DNA of 64,000 nucleotides, taken from contig WPDH01000282.1 in NCBI GenBank assembly GCA_019137255.1, forward strand, positions 1 to 64,000. Reading direction: 5' to 3'. Below the pieces are notes generated by a model, which saw nothing but the letters and a program-made list of their open reading frames with translations, ran no database searches and was not told where the DNA came from. The position numbers and the translations under genes were made by a program. The first letter of the stretch is position 1. Every line of letters begins with the position of its first letter. The DNA is from Corinectria fuckeliana (taxonomy: Eukaryota; Ascomycota; Sordariomycetes; Hypocreales; Nectriaceae). Positions 1-10,624 of this stretch are shown here, piece by piece.

Positions 1-363
1 AGTGCCAACAAAACGGCCAAACAGCTTGAATGCGAGAATCAAAAGCTGAATCAGTTCAGGAACGAGATCGGGCAATCTGTTCGGGAACTCAAGACTGAAG
101 CTGAAAGTGCCAACAAAGCGGCCAAACAGCTTAAAGCCGAGAATCAGAAGCTGAATCAGTTCAGGAACGAGATCGGGCAATCTGTTCGGGAACTCAAGAC
201 TGAAGCTGAAAGTGCCAACAAAGCGGCCAAACAGCTTAAATCCGAGAATCAGAAGCTGAATCAGTTCAGGAACGAGATCGGGCAATCTGTTCGGGAACTC
301 AAGACTGAAGCTGAAAGTGCCAACAAAGCGGCCAAACAGCTTGAATCCGAGAATCAAAAGCTG
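1..363 (+). repeat. 105-bp coding tandem repeat, ~3.5 copies
   Basis: Copies start at 1, 106, 211 and 316; the last diverges after about base 363. The period of 105 bp keeps the frame. Copies differ by only a few bases, for example at the codons after CAGCTT (GAATGC, AAAGCC, AAATCC, GAATCC), indicating recent duplication or ongoing gene conversion. The array continues off the left edge, so the copy number is a minimum. Confidence 0.95.
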
Positions 364-1638
364 AGGACAAATCAAGATAAAATGGCCCAAAAAATCAAGC
401 AATTAGAAGAGAGTATCAGCAATCTCGAGCGGAAATACGATGGCGGCCAAACCAAGGTAAACTGCCGGTTAGACGCCGTGCACGAGCAAGTTAAGGAACA
501 CATTGCTGCCGTAACCGAGGTTCAAGCCAAGTCCGAGACTAGGGTATCCAATACCCAGTTCGAAAAGGCTATACAGGAGCAAAACGACAAGATTATATCT
601 GTTCAACGCCGCCTAGACCCTGCGCTCTCGCAAATAGAACATCTCAAAGAGGATATGTCAAGCAAAGTCACAGCCCTCGAAGAGAAACAAACAACTATCT
701 GCACGAAAGTGGATGAAAAGTCCTCCACAACGGAACTGAACCAGGCGGTTTCGGATCACAAGACGCGCCTTTCAGAGCAAAACTCTAGGATCGACTCCCT
801 AGCTGGAGAAATATCCGCATTGCAGCCGCTTGCGTCAGCCGGATTGGTTACCAAGATGACGCGAGTAGTTGATGACGTCTCAGAGATTCAGGAAAGACTG
901 AAGGCGGACAGAGCCAGCCCTAGACCTGACCCTAAACCCGACCCCAAACCAGCTCTTAAGCCATATCCTATACCAGATCCCATGACGGAGGAGAAAGTGC
1001 GTGCCGTCATGGCGCCAGCTCTTGCCAAGCTAGAGAAGGACATGTGGCCTATACTACAACAACGGCTGAACAAAGTTGCTGAGAGCCTGGGCGGGTTCCT
1101 TGACAAAGAAAGGGTTGCCAGAGAGGAAACGAAAGGCCAAGTACACGGGCTGGCAGACCAAGTCAAGGTGCAGGTGGACCAAATCACAACTCTCAACGAC
1201 CGGGTCAGGTCACTCGGCCAGGCCCTTGATGGACTTAGGATGGACCTTGCACGGTTGAAGGAAACCATGGATAGCCAGGCTCAACAGCGTGGTGGAGATG
1301 AGGAGATGCGGAACCATACCATCTCAACGTTGCGCGGCCAAATAGAAGAGATTGATCAAGAGCTCAAAAAGGGACAGGAATCTTTGCAGATGCAGATTCT
1401 GCACCTGAGCAAATGGGCGAACAACTTCAACACGAGAAAGCTGTACACCGATATTGTAAGTCACATCAATGCGACAATTCCGACGGGCGTTAGTGTCGGC
1501 AACCAGATGAGGACGCTGGAGACTCGACTTGACATGCTGGAGAAGCGGGACATTCAGGAGGATAAGGACGACCCGTCCGGCGTGAAGAAACGAAAGGCAC
1601 TAAATGGGACCGCAGTGGTGGTTAACAATAGTCGTTGA
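1..1638 (+). CDS. Coiled-coil protein with 35-residue tandem repeats, 5' partial
   Basis: The reading frame is open from base 1, so the gene starts before the window; 545 residues are visible. The first ~122 residues are about 3.5 near-identical copies of a 35-residue unit (exactly five heptads) with A/L/I recurring at one heptad position, typical of a parallel coiled coil. Next comes more heptad-like sequence, then a short proline-rich linker around residues 300-325 with repeated DPKP motifs, further helical sequence and a basic KKRK close to the C-terminus (possible nuclear signal). No enzymatic motif is seen. The first ATG visible in frame, at 382, is internal and not the real start. The family is not recognised. 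A structural, filament-like or tethering role is inference only. Confidence 0.8.
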   Translation, partial: SANKTAKQLECENQKLNQFRNEIGQSVRELKTEAESANKAAKQLKAENQKLNQFRNEIGQSVRELKTEAESANKAAKQLKSENQKLNQFRNEIGQSVRELKTEAESANKAAKQLESENQKLRTNQDKMAQKIKQLEESISNLERKYDGGQTKVNCRLDAVHEQVKEHIAAVTEVQAKSETRVSNTQFEKAIQEQNDKIISVQRRLDPALSQIEHLKEDMSSKVTALEEKQTTICTKVDEKSSTTELNQAVSDHKTRLSEQNSRIDSLAGEISALQPLASAGLVTKMTRVVDDVSEIQERLKADRASPRPDPKPDPKPALKPYPIPDPMTEEKVRAVMAPALAKLEKDMWPILQQRLNKVAESLGGFLDKERVAREETKGQVHGLADQVKVQVDQITTLNDRVRSLGQALDGLRMDLARLKETMDSQAQQRGGDEEMRNHTISTLRGQIEEIDQELKKGQESLQMQILHLSKWANNFNTRKLYTDIVSHINATIPTGVSVGNQMRTLETRLDMLEKRDIQEDKDDPSGVKKRKALNGTAVVVNNSR

Positions 1639-3997
1639 GCTCAGAGGGGGCCGTGACAGCCGGAATGTTTTGGAGATATGACCAGCAGGCTTGGTATGGC
1701 GGTAGTACATTTGAAGACGCCAGTTAGCGTTAATGGATTCGACAAGAAACTTGGGTCGGCGTTTGGCTTGACAGCATACGCTCTCTTGATGGCCTCGTTC
1801 CTGACAGAGCAAGTAAGGAACGGTAATGGAGGCATCCGTGGCAATAAAGGCATGGATTGGGTCGGCATGGCATGTACGGTATACCCCGAGCGATGGAAGC
1901 CATGGACAAGCCAAGGCGGCACCATGTGTGTTTGTAGGACTCGACTAAGTGATGAAGTTTTCCATTTAGGACATACAGACGCTTATCAAGGAAATAATTA
2001 GCAAGTGAGACGAAGCGGAGGAAGGACCTTGGCGGGCCGAGTGTTGAAGGCGGGGTTTGATAACTAGTAGTTGAGAGTTGACAGACGGTAACTCACTAAT
2101 TACGTACCGAGGCGAGGCAAAGGTAGCCTCGTATATTCGCAAAGACAAGTTGTTCACTCCACTTTGTTCGCGTGATTGCTGTGTGTATGTTTGGGGAAAT
2201 GACAGCGGCCGAGCCATGGAATAAAGTCGACTGCTCCAGAAGTACCTCAAATATGTGAATGAAGTTTAGCGGGGGAGTTTTCGGCGACTCTATGATTCGG
2301 GCAGTGGTAGAGCATGGTATGTCAGAGTGAGGAAGGGGGCTACGTCAGGCTGTGGGAGTGAGAAGGGAGATGGGGATCACGAGGAAGGAGAAGTGAAAAG
2401 CGTACCTACTACTTGGATAGTAGGTAGTGGCAATATGACTGCGAATCACCATCGTTAGGTCAGGTAGATAGATACCTAGCTAGGTCTACCTACCTAACTT
2501 AAATAGGTACTAGGCAGACAACCAAGGTTGAAGTTGGGAAGAGCGCCGGGCACAGTGATTCAAGCTGTATTATTGCCGGTACGAAGTACTCCCAACTAGG
2601 CCTACTTACCGGCTTCTTTGACTCGCGTCTCATGACCCTCGTCGTCTTTGTCACGTAAACGCCGCGTTAGTAGTGTGGCGGGCTATTGAGACTGGTCCAT
2701 TTACGAATTGTTCCACGCTGCCTGTCCAATGGCGGCAGAACAGAGACCAAGTCTGGCGCTAAAAAACGGAAGAGTTGGATTCAAGGCGCCGCAAACGAGA
2801 AACGGGTGAGTTGTTGTCAGACCGGAGTGGAAATGTGGCATGGAAACTGACGTGCAAAATGGACGTGCAAACAAGAATGTATTCCATGAATGGACGTGTT
2901 GGATCCAATGGAATTGATCGATCCGCCGAGAGCCGCTACATAGAACCCGGCGCCAGATCCACCGAGATAGGTACAGTGCCGCGACGCTTCTCAGTCCATC
3001 TCCCCTGGCCCCTAGATTAGATCCCCGGGCTACGCACGACCTTGACGTCGGGTGCTAGGTAACTAATAGGCCCCTACCGCGTCCAGCCACAGCGCCCTAC
3101 AGGTGGTGTGCGGCAGGCCAAACAACCTACTATGTAGCGACCTAGGTACTTAGTGTGCTAGTCTACCTAAGTAGTAACTAAATAGGTGGCTACGGTGCGC
3201 TGGCCAAACAACCTTTAGCACCATGGAACACCGCCAAAAACACACACACACACACACACGTCCTCTCTAGACTGCTACCTACCTCGCGCTTCCCTTTGCT
3301 TGCTCCACGCCCACTCCTCCACACTTCCCACTCCCAATCCCGCACGCCTTTTCCTCCGCAAACGAGCCTCCATCACCTGGCTCCCCAGCACGCCGCCGCA
3401 CGTCGCACGTCGCAAATCGCCATTGCCGGGCCTCGGACGGAGCTTTTGAGCTCTGATCCACTGCCTCTTCTCGCAAGTGTCGCTCAGCGTCACGCAGCGC
3501 TACCCTCCGCGACCCAAGCCCGATCCTCATTCAGCGACGTGCCCGCGTTTGTCCTTGGTTCGCGCTCCGCTTCTTTGTGCTCGCAGCAGCCGCCCTCCGC
3601 CTCTCACATCGCCCTCACGGGCGGCTTCGCCATCGCTTTGCCATCGCACCCACCATCGCACTCGCCATCGAACATCGACACAAAACCGTCCCTTGCGCGC
3701 GCCCGCCCCTGCGACCTCACTCGATGATCCCACCTCGCATCTTCTCCCATCCCTGATCCATTAATCCTTCGCGTTCCCGCCTTCGCGTTTTCCCTCCCCA
3801 TCGCGCCATCGCTTTGCCATATCGCAAGTCTAGAACGCACCTTGTGTCATCGCCCTTCGTTTGTCCTTGGACGTCGCGCCCCGGCGTACCTGGGCTGGGT
3901 CCTTTGCTTCCCCCCCGCCGCCGCGTCGCCTATCATCCCCCAACAGCCCGCAGTCACACCCGTCTTCGTCCTCCCGGCATGCCCACGTCCACGAACA
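1639..3997. other. Intergenic region and leader of the next gene
   Basis: I see no convincing gene. Runs rich in TACCTA/TAGGTA occur near 2405-2515 and 3125-3190. A (CA)10 microsatellite lies at 3241-3259. From about 3290 the plus strand becomes strongly pyrimidine-rich, as expected for the promoter and 5' leader of the gene starting at 3998. Confidence 0.6.
3241..3259. repeat. (CA)n microsatellite
   Basis: About ten uninterrupted CA dinucleotides, immediately before the pyrimidine-rich leader of the next gene. Confidence 0.95.
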
Positions 3998-6439
3998 ATG
4001 GAAGCTGCGGCGAAGAAGGTCCAGGATCTCACCCAGTGTATCTTGCCCGAGAAGCCCCATCACCTGTCCTACTCCTCCGACTGGCGATACCGCATTCCCA
4101 TTGACGACGCCAAATCCAAGAAGTTTGAGGAATGGGACAACACACGCCTTCAATACGCCACCCTCGTCTCCGAGGCAGATCGCGGTGTGCTTCTCACCAG
4201 ATCATACTACGACATGCGTGTTGAGCCCCAAAAGCCCGTTCCTAGAGAGGTCAACGCACTCGTCAAAGCCGGCGGCGAGAAGAAGAAACTGTCGCTCAGC
4301 GACTACAAGAATAAAAAGACGTCCGGTGTCACCTCCGACACCACGCCGGAGCCCCCAAATGTCAGGAAGCGAGATCTTCCACGCGCACATGGCGACTTAA
4401 AACCCCTTCCCGAAATGAGGAGGCCGGACAGCCACCGCCTTAGGGAAGGCCCCCATGTAGTCGATCCGAAACCACCCAAACCTCGCGAGAATGTTGTTGA
4501 TATGAGGTACGGCACACCGGCCATGCACAAAGCCCAGGAGCCTCCCCAGCTGACCAGCAGTAGGCTTCCCCCGAAGCCACCCCCCAAAGCCCTCCTCCCT
4601 CCTCGGCCTGTGTCACCAGACAACAGGAAGCGCATGGCCGACGTCGAGGACGATCACCGATTGCAGAAACGTGCTCGACCAGACCCCAGCCGTGCCTCCG
4701 ACGACCGATCGCGACCATCGCGCGACGAACCGCCGCGTCGCAAGGACCGAGACTCGCTCGCGCCTTCAGATTATCCTTCTCAGCGAGACAACAAATTACC
4801 CACCTCTGCCTCCCTCCCCAACGGCCGAAGCATTCTCAGGGGTTCAACAGCCACCACCCGCAACCCATCGCCCGCCGGACGCGCACGCGGCGACTCGCTC
4901 AACGGAGCCCGCCCTAGCGCGTTGGGGAGCACCAAAAACACCCCCACAAAGGTTGATGCACCCTCACGGCCATCAGTCCCCCCATTGCTATCGCCCTTGC
5001 ACCTAAACTTGGACGGTCGCGAAAGTGCAGATCGAGGGGAGAGAAGAAAGGCCCGCGAGGACGCCGTGGACGGCACGAGGCCGACGAAGCTCAAGAAGCA
5101 GGAGGAGCCTCCTAGAGCTAAGAGAGAGAAGTCTCCCGTGCGACTGCCCGAGTTATTGTCGCCTACTCTACCACCTCAGCTGGAGGCAGAACTATGCAAA
5201 CGTGTCAAACAAGACGCCAGGGCAGACGCCAAACCCCGAGAAGACAGAGGGAGGGAGGAACGGAGCGAACAACGGAACGAAGAGCGGCACAAAGAGGAGG
5301 GAGTCTCTACGATTGCCAGAAAGGCACCCGTGGAGCACGATGACGACTCGGGTGGTAGGGAGAAACCACGGAAGAGCCTGATTGTGACTCTGTACATTTC
5401 GAAGCGCATCAGACAATCGGTCAAGCGCTACCTTGCATTGCCGCCGCGAAAGGAGCCCACACGACAAGAACGATCTGCTAGCTCAGAAGCACCGCCACTG
5501 CCTGCGCAAGCGAAGAAGCGTCCTATCAGCACGACCGAAATCATTGCCGACTCGATATCTGTGAAACGGCCACGAACATCGTCAATATCCGGCTCGAACC
5601 GGCTCCCGCCACCTCCCTCGACGCCCTCCAAGAAGGGTACCACAGCCATGTCACGCGTGAGCTCCAACAACTCTCAAGCTCATACCCCCGGCGATGCTGC
5701 AACTGCGACTCCTTCGGCTCCGGCATCTCTAGAGCGGCCCATGGCCAACGGCACAGAAGGCGTACGAGCCGACAAGGCTGAGCTCAAGGCCTTTGAGGAG
5801 AGACAAAAGCGCTTCACCAACCTGGGTCGGCGGCTCAAGCACAACGGCGACGTGGCGATGAAGCGGACGTCCCAGACCCACGGCAGCGCGCAGAACCGCG
5901 ATTCGGGCGCGAAGCTAGGCTACGTTCTCACCATAGAGAGCACCATCGCTTTCATGACCAGTTTCCAGGCACTTAACACAGTGCGGAGCCTGTCTGGGAA
6001 GGCATGCGATCCGGTAAGCTGGGAAAGCCTGTTCCCGCTGCTCGAATTCCTGCAAAGAGAGGCGCGGCGACTTGACATGCGGCGGTACCAGCCGCTGTAC
6101 GCACTGGTTCTCATGCTCCATGCTGTGTCCGTCGAGGAGGTGGTCAAGTGCTATGCTACCTTCGACAACTTGACTGCCCACGTGTCCATCCAGGATCTTA
6201 TCAAACACGAGCGCACTCGTGCTCGCATCTGGCCCCTTGTCCGCGAGGCAAACGAGGCAATCGAGGCACCGGCCCTGCGCGCCTCCATCATGCCGTGGTC
6301 CACCCTCGACGAGATTCACAGCACCGCTCTCCGCATCCTACGTCACTGGTGCACTGAAGAGAATGTCGACTGGTCGCCCGAGGTCAACCTCAAGGACAGC
6401 GGCGGTGATAAGGGTTCACGGAACCACGCCAGAAACTAG
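3998..6439 (+). CDS. Putative nuclear scaffold; C-terminus resembles AFF4/Ebp1 homology domain
   Basis: Single-exon gene, 813 aa. The start is placed at 3998 (AACAATGG context, start of the conserved-looking MEAAAKKVQDLTQ); the frame is open further upstream but encodes low-complexity Pro/Arg sequence in the leader. The N-terminal ~100 residues look folded and contain a KKLSLSDYK motif, of a kind I associate with chromatin and transcription proteins. Residues ~110-580 are basic, proline-rich and disordered. Residues ~590-800 are helical, opening with RRLKHNGDVAMK and followed by amphipathic helices. This order resembles the C-terminal homology domain of animal AFF4 (RLKHKAD... helices), which S. 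pombe Ebp1 is reported to share in the Ell1-Eaf1-Ebp1 elongation complex. The match is from memory of the pattern, so the assignment is tentative. Confidence 0.55.
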   Translation: MEAAAKKVQDLTQCILPEKPHHLSYSSDWRYRIPIDDAKSKKFEEWDNTRLQYATLVSEADRGVLLTRSYYDMRVEPQKPVPREVNALVKAGGEKKKLSLSDYKNKKTSGVTSDTTPEPPNVRKRDLPRAHGDLKPLPEMRRPDSHRLREGPHVVDPKPPKPRENVVDMRYGTPAMHKAQEPPQLTSSRLPPKPPPKALLPPRPVSPDNRKRMADVEDDHRLQKRARPDPSRASDDRSRPSRDEPPRRKDRDSLAPSDYPSQRDNKLPTSASLPNGRSILRGSTATTRNPSPAGRARGDSLNGARPSALGSTKNTPTKVDAPSRPSVPPLLSPLHLNLDGRESADRGERRKAREDAVDGTRPTKLKKQEEPPRAKREKSPVRLPELLSPTLPPQLEAELCKRVKQDARADAKPREDRGREERSEQRNEERHKEEGVSTIARKAPVEHDDDSGGREKPRKSLIVTLYISKRIRQSVKRYLALPPRKEPTRQERSASSEAPPLPAQAKKRPISTTEIIADSISVKRPRTSSISGSNRLPPPPSTPSKKGTTAMSRVSSNNSQAHTPGDAATATPSAPASLERPMANGTEGVRADKAELKAFEERQKRFTNLGRRLKHNGDVAMKRTSQTHGSAQNRDSGAKLGYVLTIESTIAFMTSFQALNTVRSLSGKACDPVSWESLFPLLEFLQREARRLDMRRYQPLYALVLMLHAVSVEEVVKCYATFDNLTAHVSIQDLIKHERTRARIWPLVREANEAIEAPALRASIMPWSTLDEIHSTALRILRHWCTEENVDWSPEVNLKDSGGDKGSRNHARN

Positions 6440-8052
6440 ACGGAGTCCTCCATTTAAGAGCATACCTCAGTGTTCTACTAGCTTACACACATACCGTCAC
6501 GACGAAAGGCAACTTGACGTCCATGTATTATGACCACTGCCATCATTCAACACTACATCAGCCAAGCACATCCCGAACAAGCCAAGCAGGCTGCTCATCC
6601 AAGCAACTCGCGCCAGCCCTAACAATATACGCCGGCTCCCCACGGCTCAACGGTACCGAGCCAACAATGCAACAGGATTGCAATGAGAGGGGCTTGGAAG
6701 GGGTTGAGCAGTGAAGGGCCACAACACAGAACCCGGATCGTACCGACCGGGGGAGTATCTATCATCGAGGTTTTTCCGTCTCTTGCTCATCATGGACATC
6801 TTCACCAGTTGGTTGCTTTTTCTTTTGGTATTTTTTGTTTTATTTATCGCCATGTCCGTTGCGCTTCAGCCAACGAGACGTTGTACAATGATATCCCCGG
6901 ATCAAACGGAAAGCGTTTTATTCATTCTACTTTCAAGGGGACAGGGGAAAAAGAGACTCGGGGATTCGGACTGGCCTCCGGGGGAATGAGGATTGGAGGC
7001 ATGGAATATTTGGGCTAGGGCTTCTCCGAGGATCTGTCGACGGAGTGGGAAGACAGGATTCTTTATTCAGGTGACAGGCAGGGGGAGAGAGAAGCGGAAA
7101 AGAAAAGAGACCGAAAGACGTAAATGTGAACATGATAATATTCATCCACGTGGACCTCAACCTTGCTTTAAAGGTGTACTCCCCGATCCAACTAGGCGGC
7201 TCGCATTGAACCAAAAGTGATACCTCGCAATGAGACAGTCTCGCCCGACAACGTGGGTATTTCAGAGACACTGCCTTGCAACCCGTGAACTGTTGTTGTG
7301 TTCCGTCGCTAGTCACAGGCATATGGAGCGGATGAAACAGCTCTCGGCTGTACGAGGGCTTCAACAGGGATACCTCTCTTTTGTCGGGGGAATGGAAGGG
7401 CATATCTGGGGAGACCTATGACCCATTCGTCTCCAACTTCTCAGACTCAGCACCGGCTGTTGCGGCGGCCAAGTCGAGGCCATCGCGAGATTGAACCCAA
7501 GTACCACAGCCTTAGTTTCCGGTGCTATCCACGGGGCCTTTTCTGTGCCCCATTTAGTCCTACTCCCTCCCTCCTGAGCCAGCTGATAAATCAGAAATAT
7601 CTGAGAGTAGCACCCCTGGTGCGCTACCATCGGGACAAGCACCTCGTGTCTGTCCAACTCAACTCTTCTTGTTTCCAGTACAACACAAGGGCGAGTGAAT
7701 ATCAAGCAAGGGACACAGAAATACATGGTCTGCACATATTCATCACGTCACAGGAGAGAGCAGGATAAACAAGAACATCAGATAGGAGGGATTGATCTAA
7801 TTTTTTGTCCACGGCTATTCTAGCAGCGCTATGCTAACCTGGTTGACTGACATAGCTAGGAGAAACAAGAACTCGTTACACCCTCCTCCGGACAATCTCC
7901 CAAGTCGAGGGTTTGGTGGGTTTTTTTTTAATCTTGGTCATTTAACGCACGCAGCCAATGTACGGTAGCATCTGGCCGCGGCGAATTAGGGGTTTGTTTT
8001 GAGGTTCACGGATCGGCGGGTGGGAGTGTCGAGCCCTGTAAGCGGTCTACCT
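6440..8052. other. Intergenic region between convergent genes
   Basis: Holds the 3' flanks of the gene ending at 6439 and of GAPDH on the other strand. Short open frames have no family features; one around 6711-6989 includes a hydrophobic stretch but no gene context. Nothing else supported. Confidence 0.6.
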
Positions 8053-9508
8053 TTACTTGGAGGCATCAACCTTGGCAACGTAGGCCAGGAGGTCGAGGAC
8101 ACGACGGGAGTAACCCCACTCGTTGTCGTACCAAGCGACCAGCTTGACGAAGTTGTCGTTGAGAGCGATACCAGCCTTGGCATCGAAGATGGAAGAGTTG
8201 CTGTTTCCGTTGAGGTCGGAAGAGACAACAGCATCCTCAGTGTAGCCCAGAACGCCTTAGGGGCAGGTTAGCATAACGCTCTTCGGAAGGGTGGCAAGTA
8301 TAATGGGGAGCGAACTTACCCTTGAGGGGGCCCTCGGCGGCCTCTCGGACGGTCTTCTTGATGTCGTCGTACGAGGCGCCCTTCTCGATACGGACAGTCA
8401 GGTCGACAACGGAGACGTTGGCAGTGGGAACACGGATGGACATGCCAGTGAGCTTGCCGTTCAGCTCGGGGATGACCTTGCCGACAGCCTTGGCGGCACC
8501 GGTGCTGCTGGGGATGATGTTCTGGGCAGCACCACGGCCACCTCGCCAGTCCTTGTTGGAGGGACCGTCGACGGTCTTCTGGGTGGCGGTGTAGGAGTGG
8601 ACGGTCGTCATGAGACCCTCAATGATGGTGTACTTGTCGTTGATGACCTTGGCGAGGGGAGCCAGGCAGTTGGTGGTGCAAGAGGCGTTGGAGATGATGT
8701 CGGCGCTGCCGTCGTAGTTCTTCTCGTTGACACCCATAACGTACATGGGAGCATCGGCGGAGGGGGCTGAGATGATGACCTTCTTGGCGCCGCCGACGAG
8801 ATGGGCCTTGGCCTTGTCGATGGTGGTGAAGACACCGGTGGACTCAACGACGTACTCGACGCCGGACTCGGCCCAGGGGATCTCCGAGGGGTCACGCTTG
8901 TTGTAGAACTTGACCTTGGCGCCGTTGACAGTCAGGTCGGTACCGTCGTTGCCCACCTCGCCCTTGAAGAGACCGTGGGAAGAGTCATACTTGAGCATGT
9001 ACTCCTAATATGGGAGAAAGCCATGTGTTAGCGACGAAGATCTGACCAGTAGCTTGCGATGGAGTGAGTGGTACTGAAGCGGGGACGTGGGAATGGAGGG
9101 GTACGAGGTGTTCGCAATTGCGCTCTCGAGGCATCATGCCATGGGCGGCATTAACACATCGAGAGCTTGTACCATGTCGTGGAATGACATGAATATGCGG
9201 TCGGGGAGTGGCGTGATGATGCCGGATGCGGCAGAGAGGTGGTGGTGGTGGTATGATGATATGACATGTACGTGTAGGCACGGGAGTGTAGCATAGGGGA
9301 GATCGGAAAGGTCGGAAAGGTCGGGATTCGCGTCCATCGGTCTCGAAGCGGGGTGGTATCGTTGGGAGAAATGACTTACAGCGTAGTGAGGCTCAATGAA
9401 GGGGTCGTTGACAGCGACAACCTCGATATCGGGGTGCTCGATGGAGTTGCGCAGGACGATTCGGCCAATGCGACCGAAACCGTTGATGCCGACCTTGATG
9501 GGAGCCAT
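8053..9508 (-). CDS. gpdA: Glyceraldehyde-3-phosphate dehydrogenase
   Basis: Cytosolic glycolytic enzyme: oxidises and phosphorylates glyceraldehyde-3-phosphate with NAD+. Three exons: 9508-9380, 9004-8320, 8255-8053; 338 aa, the normal family length. The N-terminus has the NAD-binding GINGFGRIGR motif; the catalytic cysteine lies in SNASCTTNCLAP in exon 2; the C-terminus carries WYDNEWGYS. Intron 1 is long for this window (375 nt, after codon 43) and intron 2 is 64 nt. The start has the typical MAPIKVGINGFG. The upstream (higher-coordinate) DNA is CT-rich on the coding strand, as in strong fungal promoters. Confidence 0.98.
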
Positions 9509-10585
9509 GTTGAAGATTGTAGAGAGAATGTGGATTCTAGTTGAAAGAAGCCTCAGGTTAGATTTCTTGATTGATTTGGAGGGAGAGCAAGTGAAGAGGA
9601 GGATGTCTGATTTAAAATAAAAAAAGCAACGCGAGGCCAGGTGAGGGGGTGGGGCAATTTATATCCATGATGGCTTGGTGTGTTGAGCTGGGAAGGAGGG
9701 GAACCTCGCCGAAAGGAGGGGCAGCCCGTGTCATGGCGTCTGGGTTAGCAGTAGCTCAGCGCGGCAACGGAGTAGCGTCGCGTAACTTGGCTGCCAACAA
9801 ATTCCAAGCAGACGGGGAGCTCAGAGGGAAAGAAAAAAAGGGAAAAAAGGAGGGGTGGAAGGTGGTGACGACGATGATGTGACGATAAGGGAGATGGGGG
9901 AAGGGGTCATGTCTGGTGATGATTGAGAGACAGTGGGATAGCAAGATGATGGGTGATCGATGCTTCCCAGGAAGAAGGAAAGAAGACAGAGGATATTGGC
10001 CGTTGCTGAGGGAGGGGACAGTGACATACCAGAAAGTTTGATGGATGGTTGTTTAGATGGTGAGGAGGTATGAGGAGAGAAAGAAAGGAAGAGAAGAATT
10101 GGGCGAGGAGGAGGGGAGAAGAAGTACATATTTCATTCCCAGGCAGCCCAGCCCAGGGCATGGACTTGCACGGCCGGATTATCAGCCAAGGGGCCCCCAT
10201 TCCGCGCCGCTGTTATCCCGCCACCCCGTCACTCTCCGTCACTCTGACCACTCTGGCCCTCGTCCCAGCAAGCAACCACCTCAGCCCAGGAGGGGAGAAG
10301 AAGGGAGTGGAGCCTGCTCTGATGCGAGAGGAAGGGGAGGGGTGGGAGGGGGTGGCGTGTGAAGTGAATTAACAACCCAGACCCAGACTCGGGCAGACCA
10401 CGACGACTCGACCGACCGACACAGGAGGGAAGAGGTGTGAGGGACATAATAATCCGGTTGGTGTAGTGATGGTCAACGAAGCTATAATTTCAACAGCATT
10501 TGCTCTGCTCAGTGCAGTATTGGCAGTGGGTAGTGGCAGCGACAGCAAGTATCAGAGCCTTGGAGCTTTGGAGATCATTTTCTGA

Positions 10586-10624
<39 letters not shown>

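Noticed and set aside
1678..2001. 107-codon plus-strand frame downstream of the coiled-coil gene
   Set aside because: No recognisable features and overlapping open frames on the other strand.
10454..10530. tRNA-like A-box (TTGGTGTAGTGATGG)
   Set aside because: No matching B-box (GGTTCGA-type) or acceptor stem follows, so not a tRNA gene.
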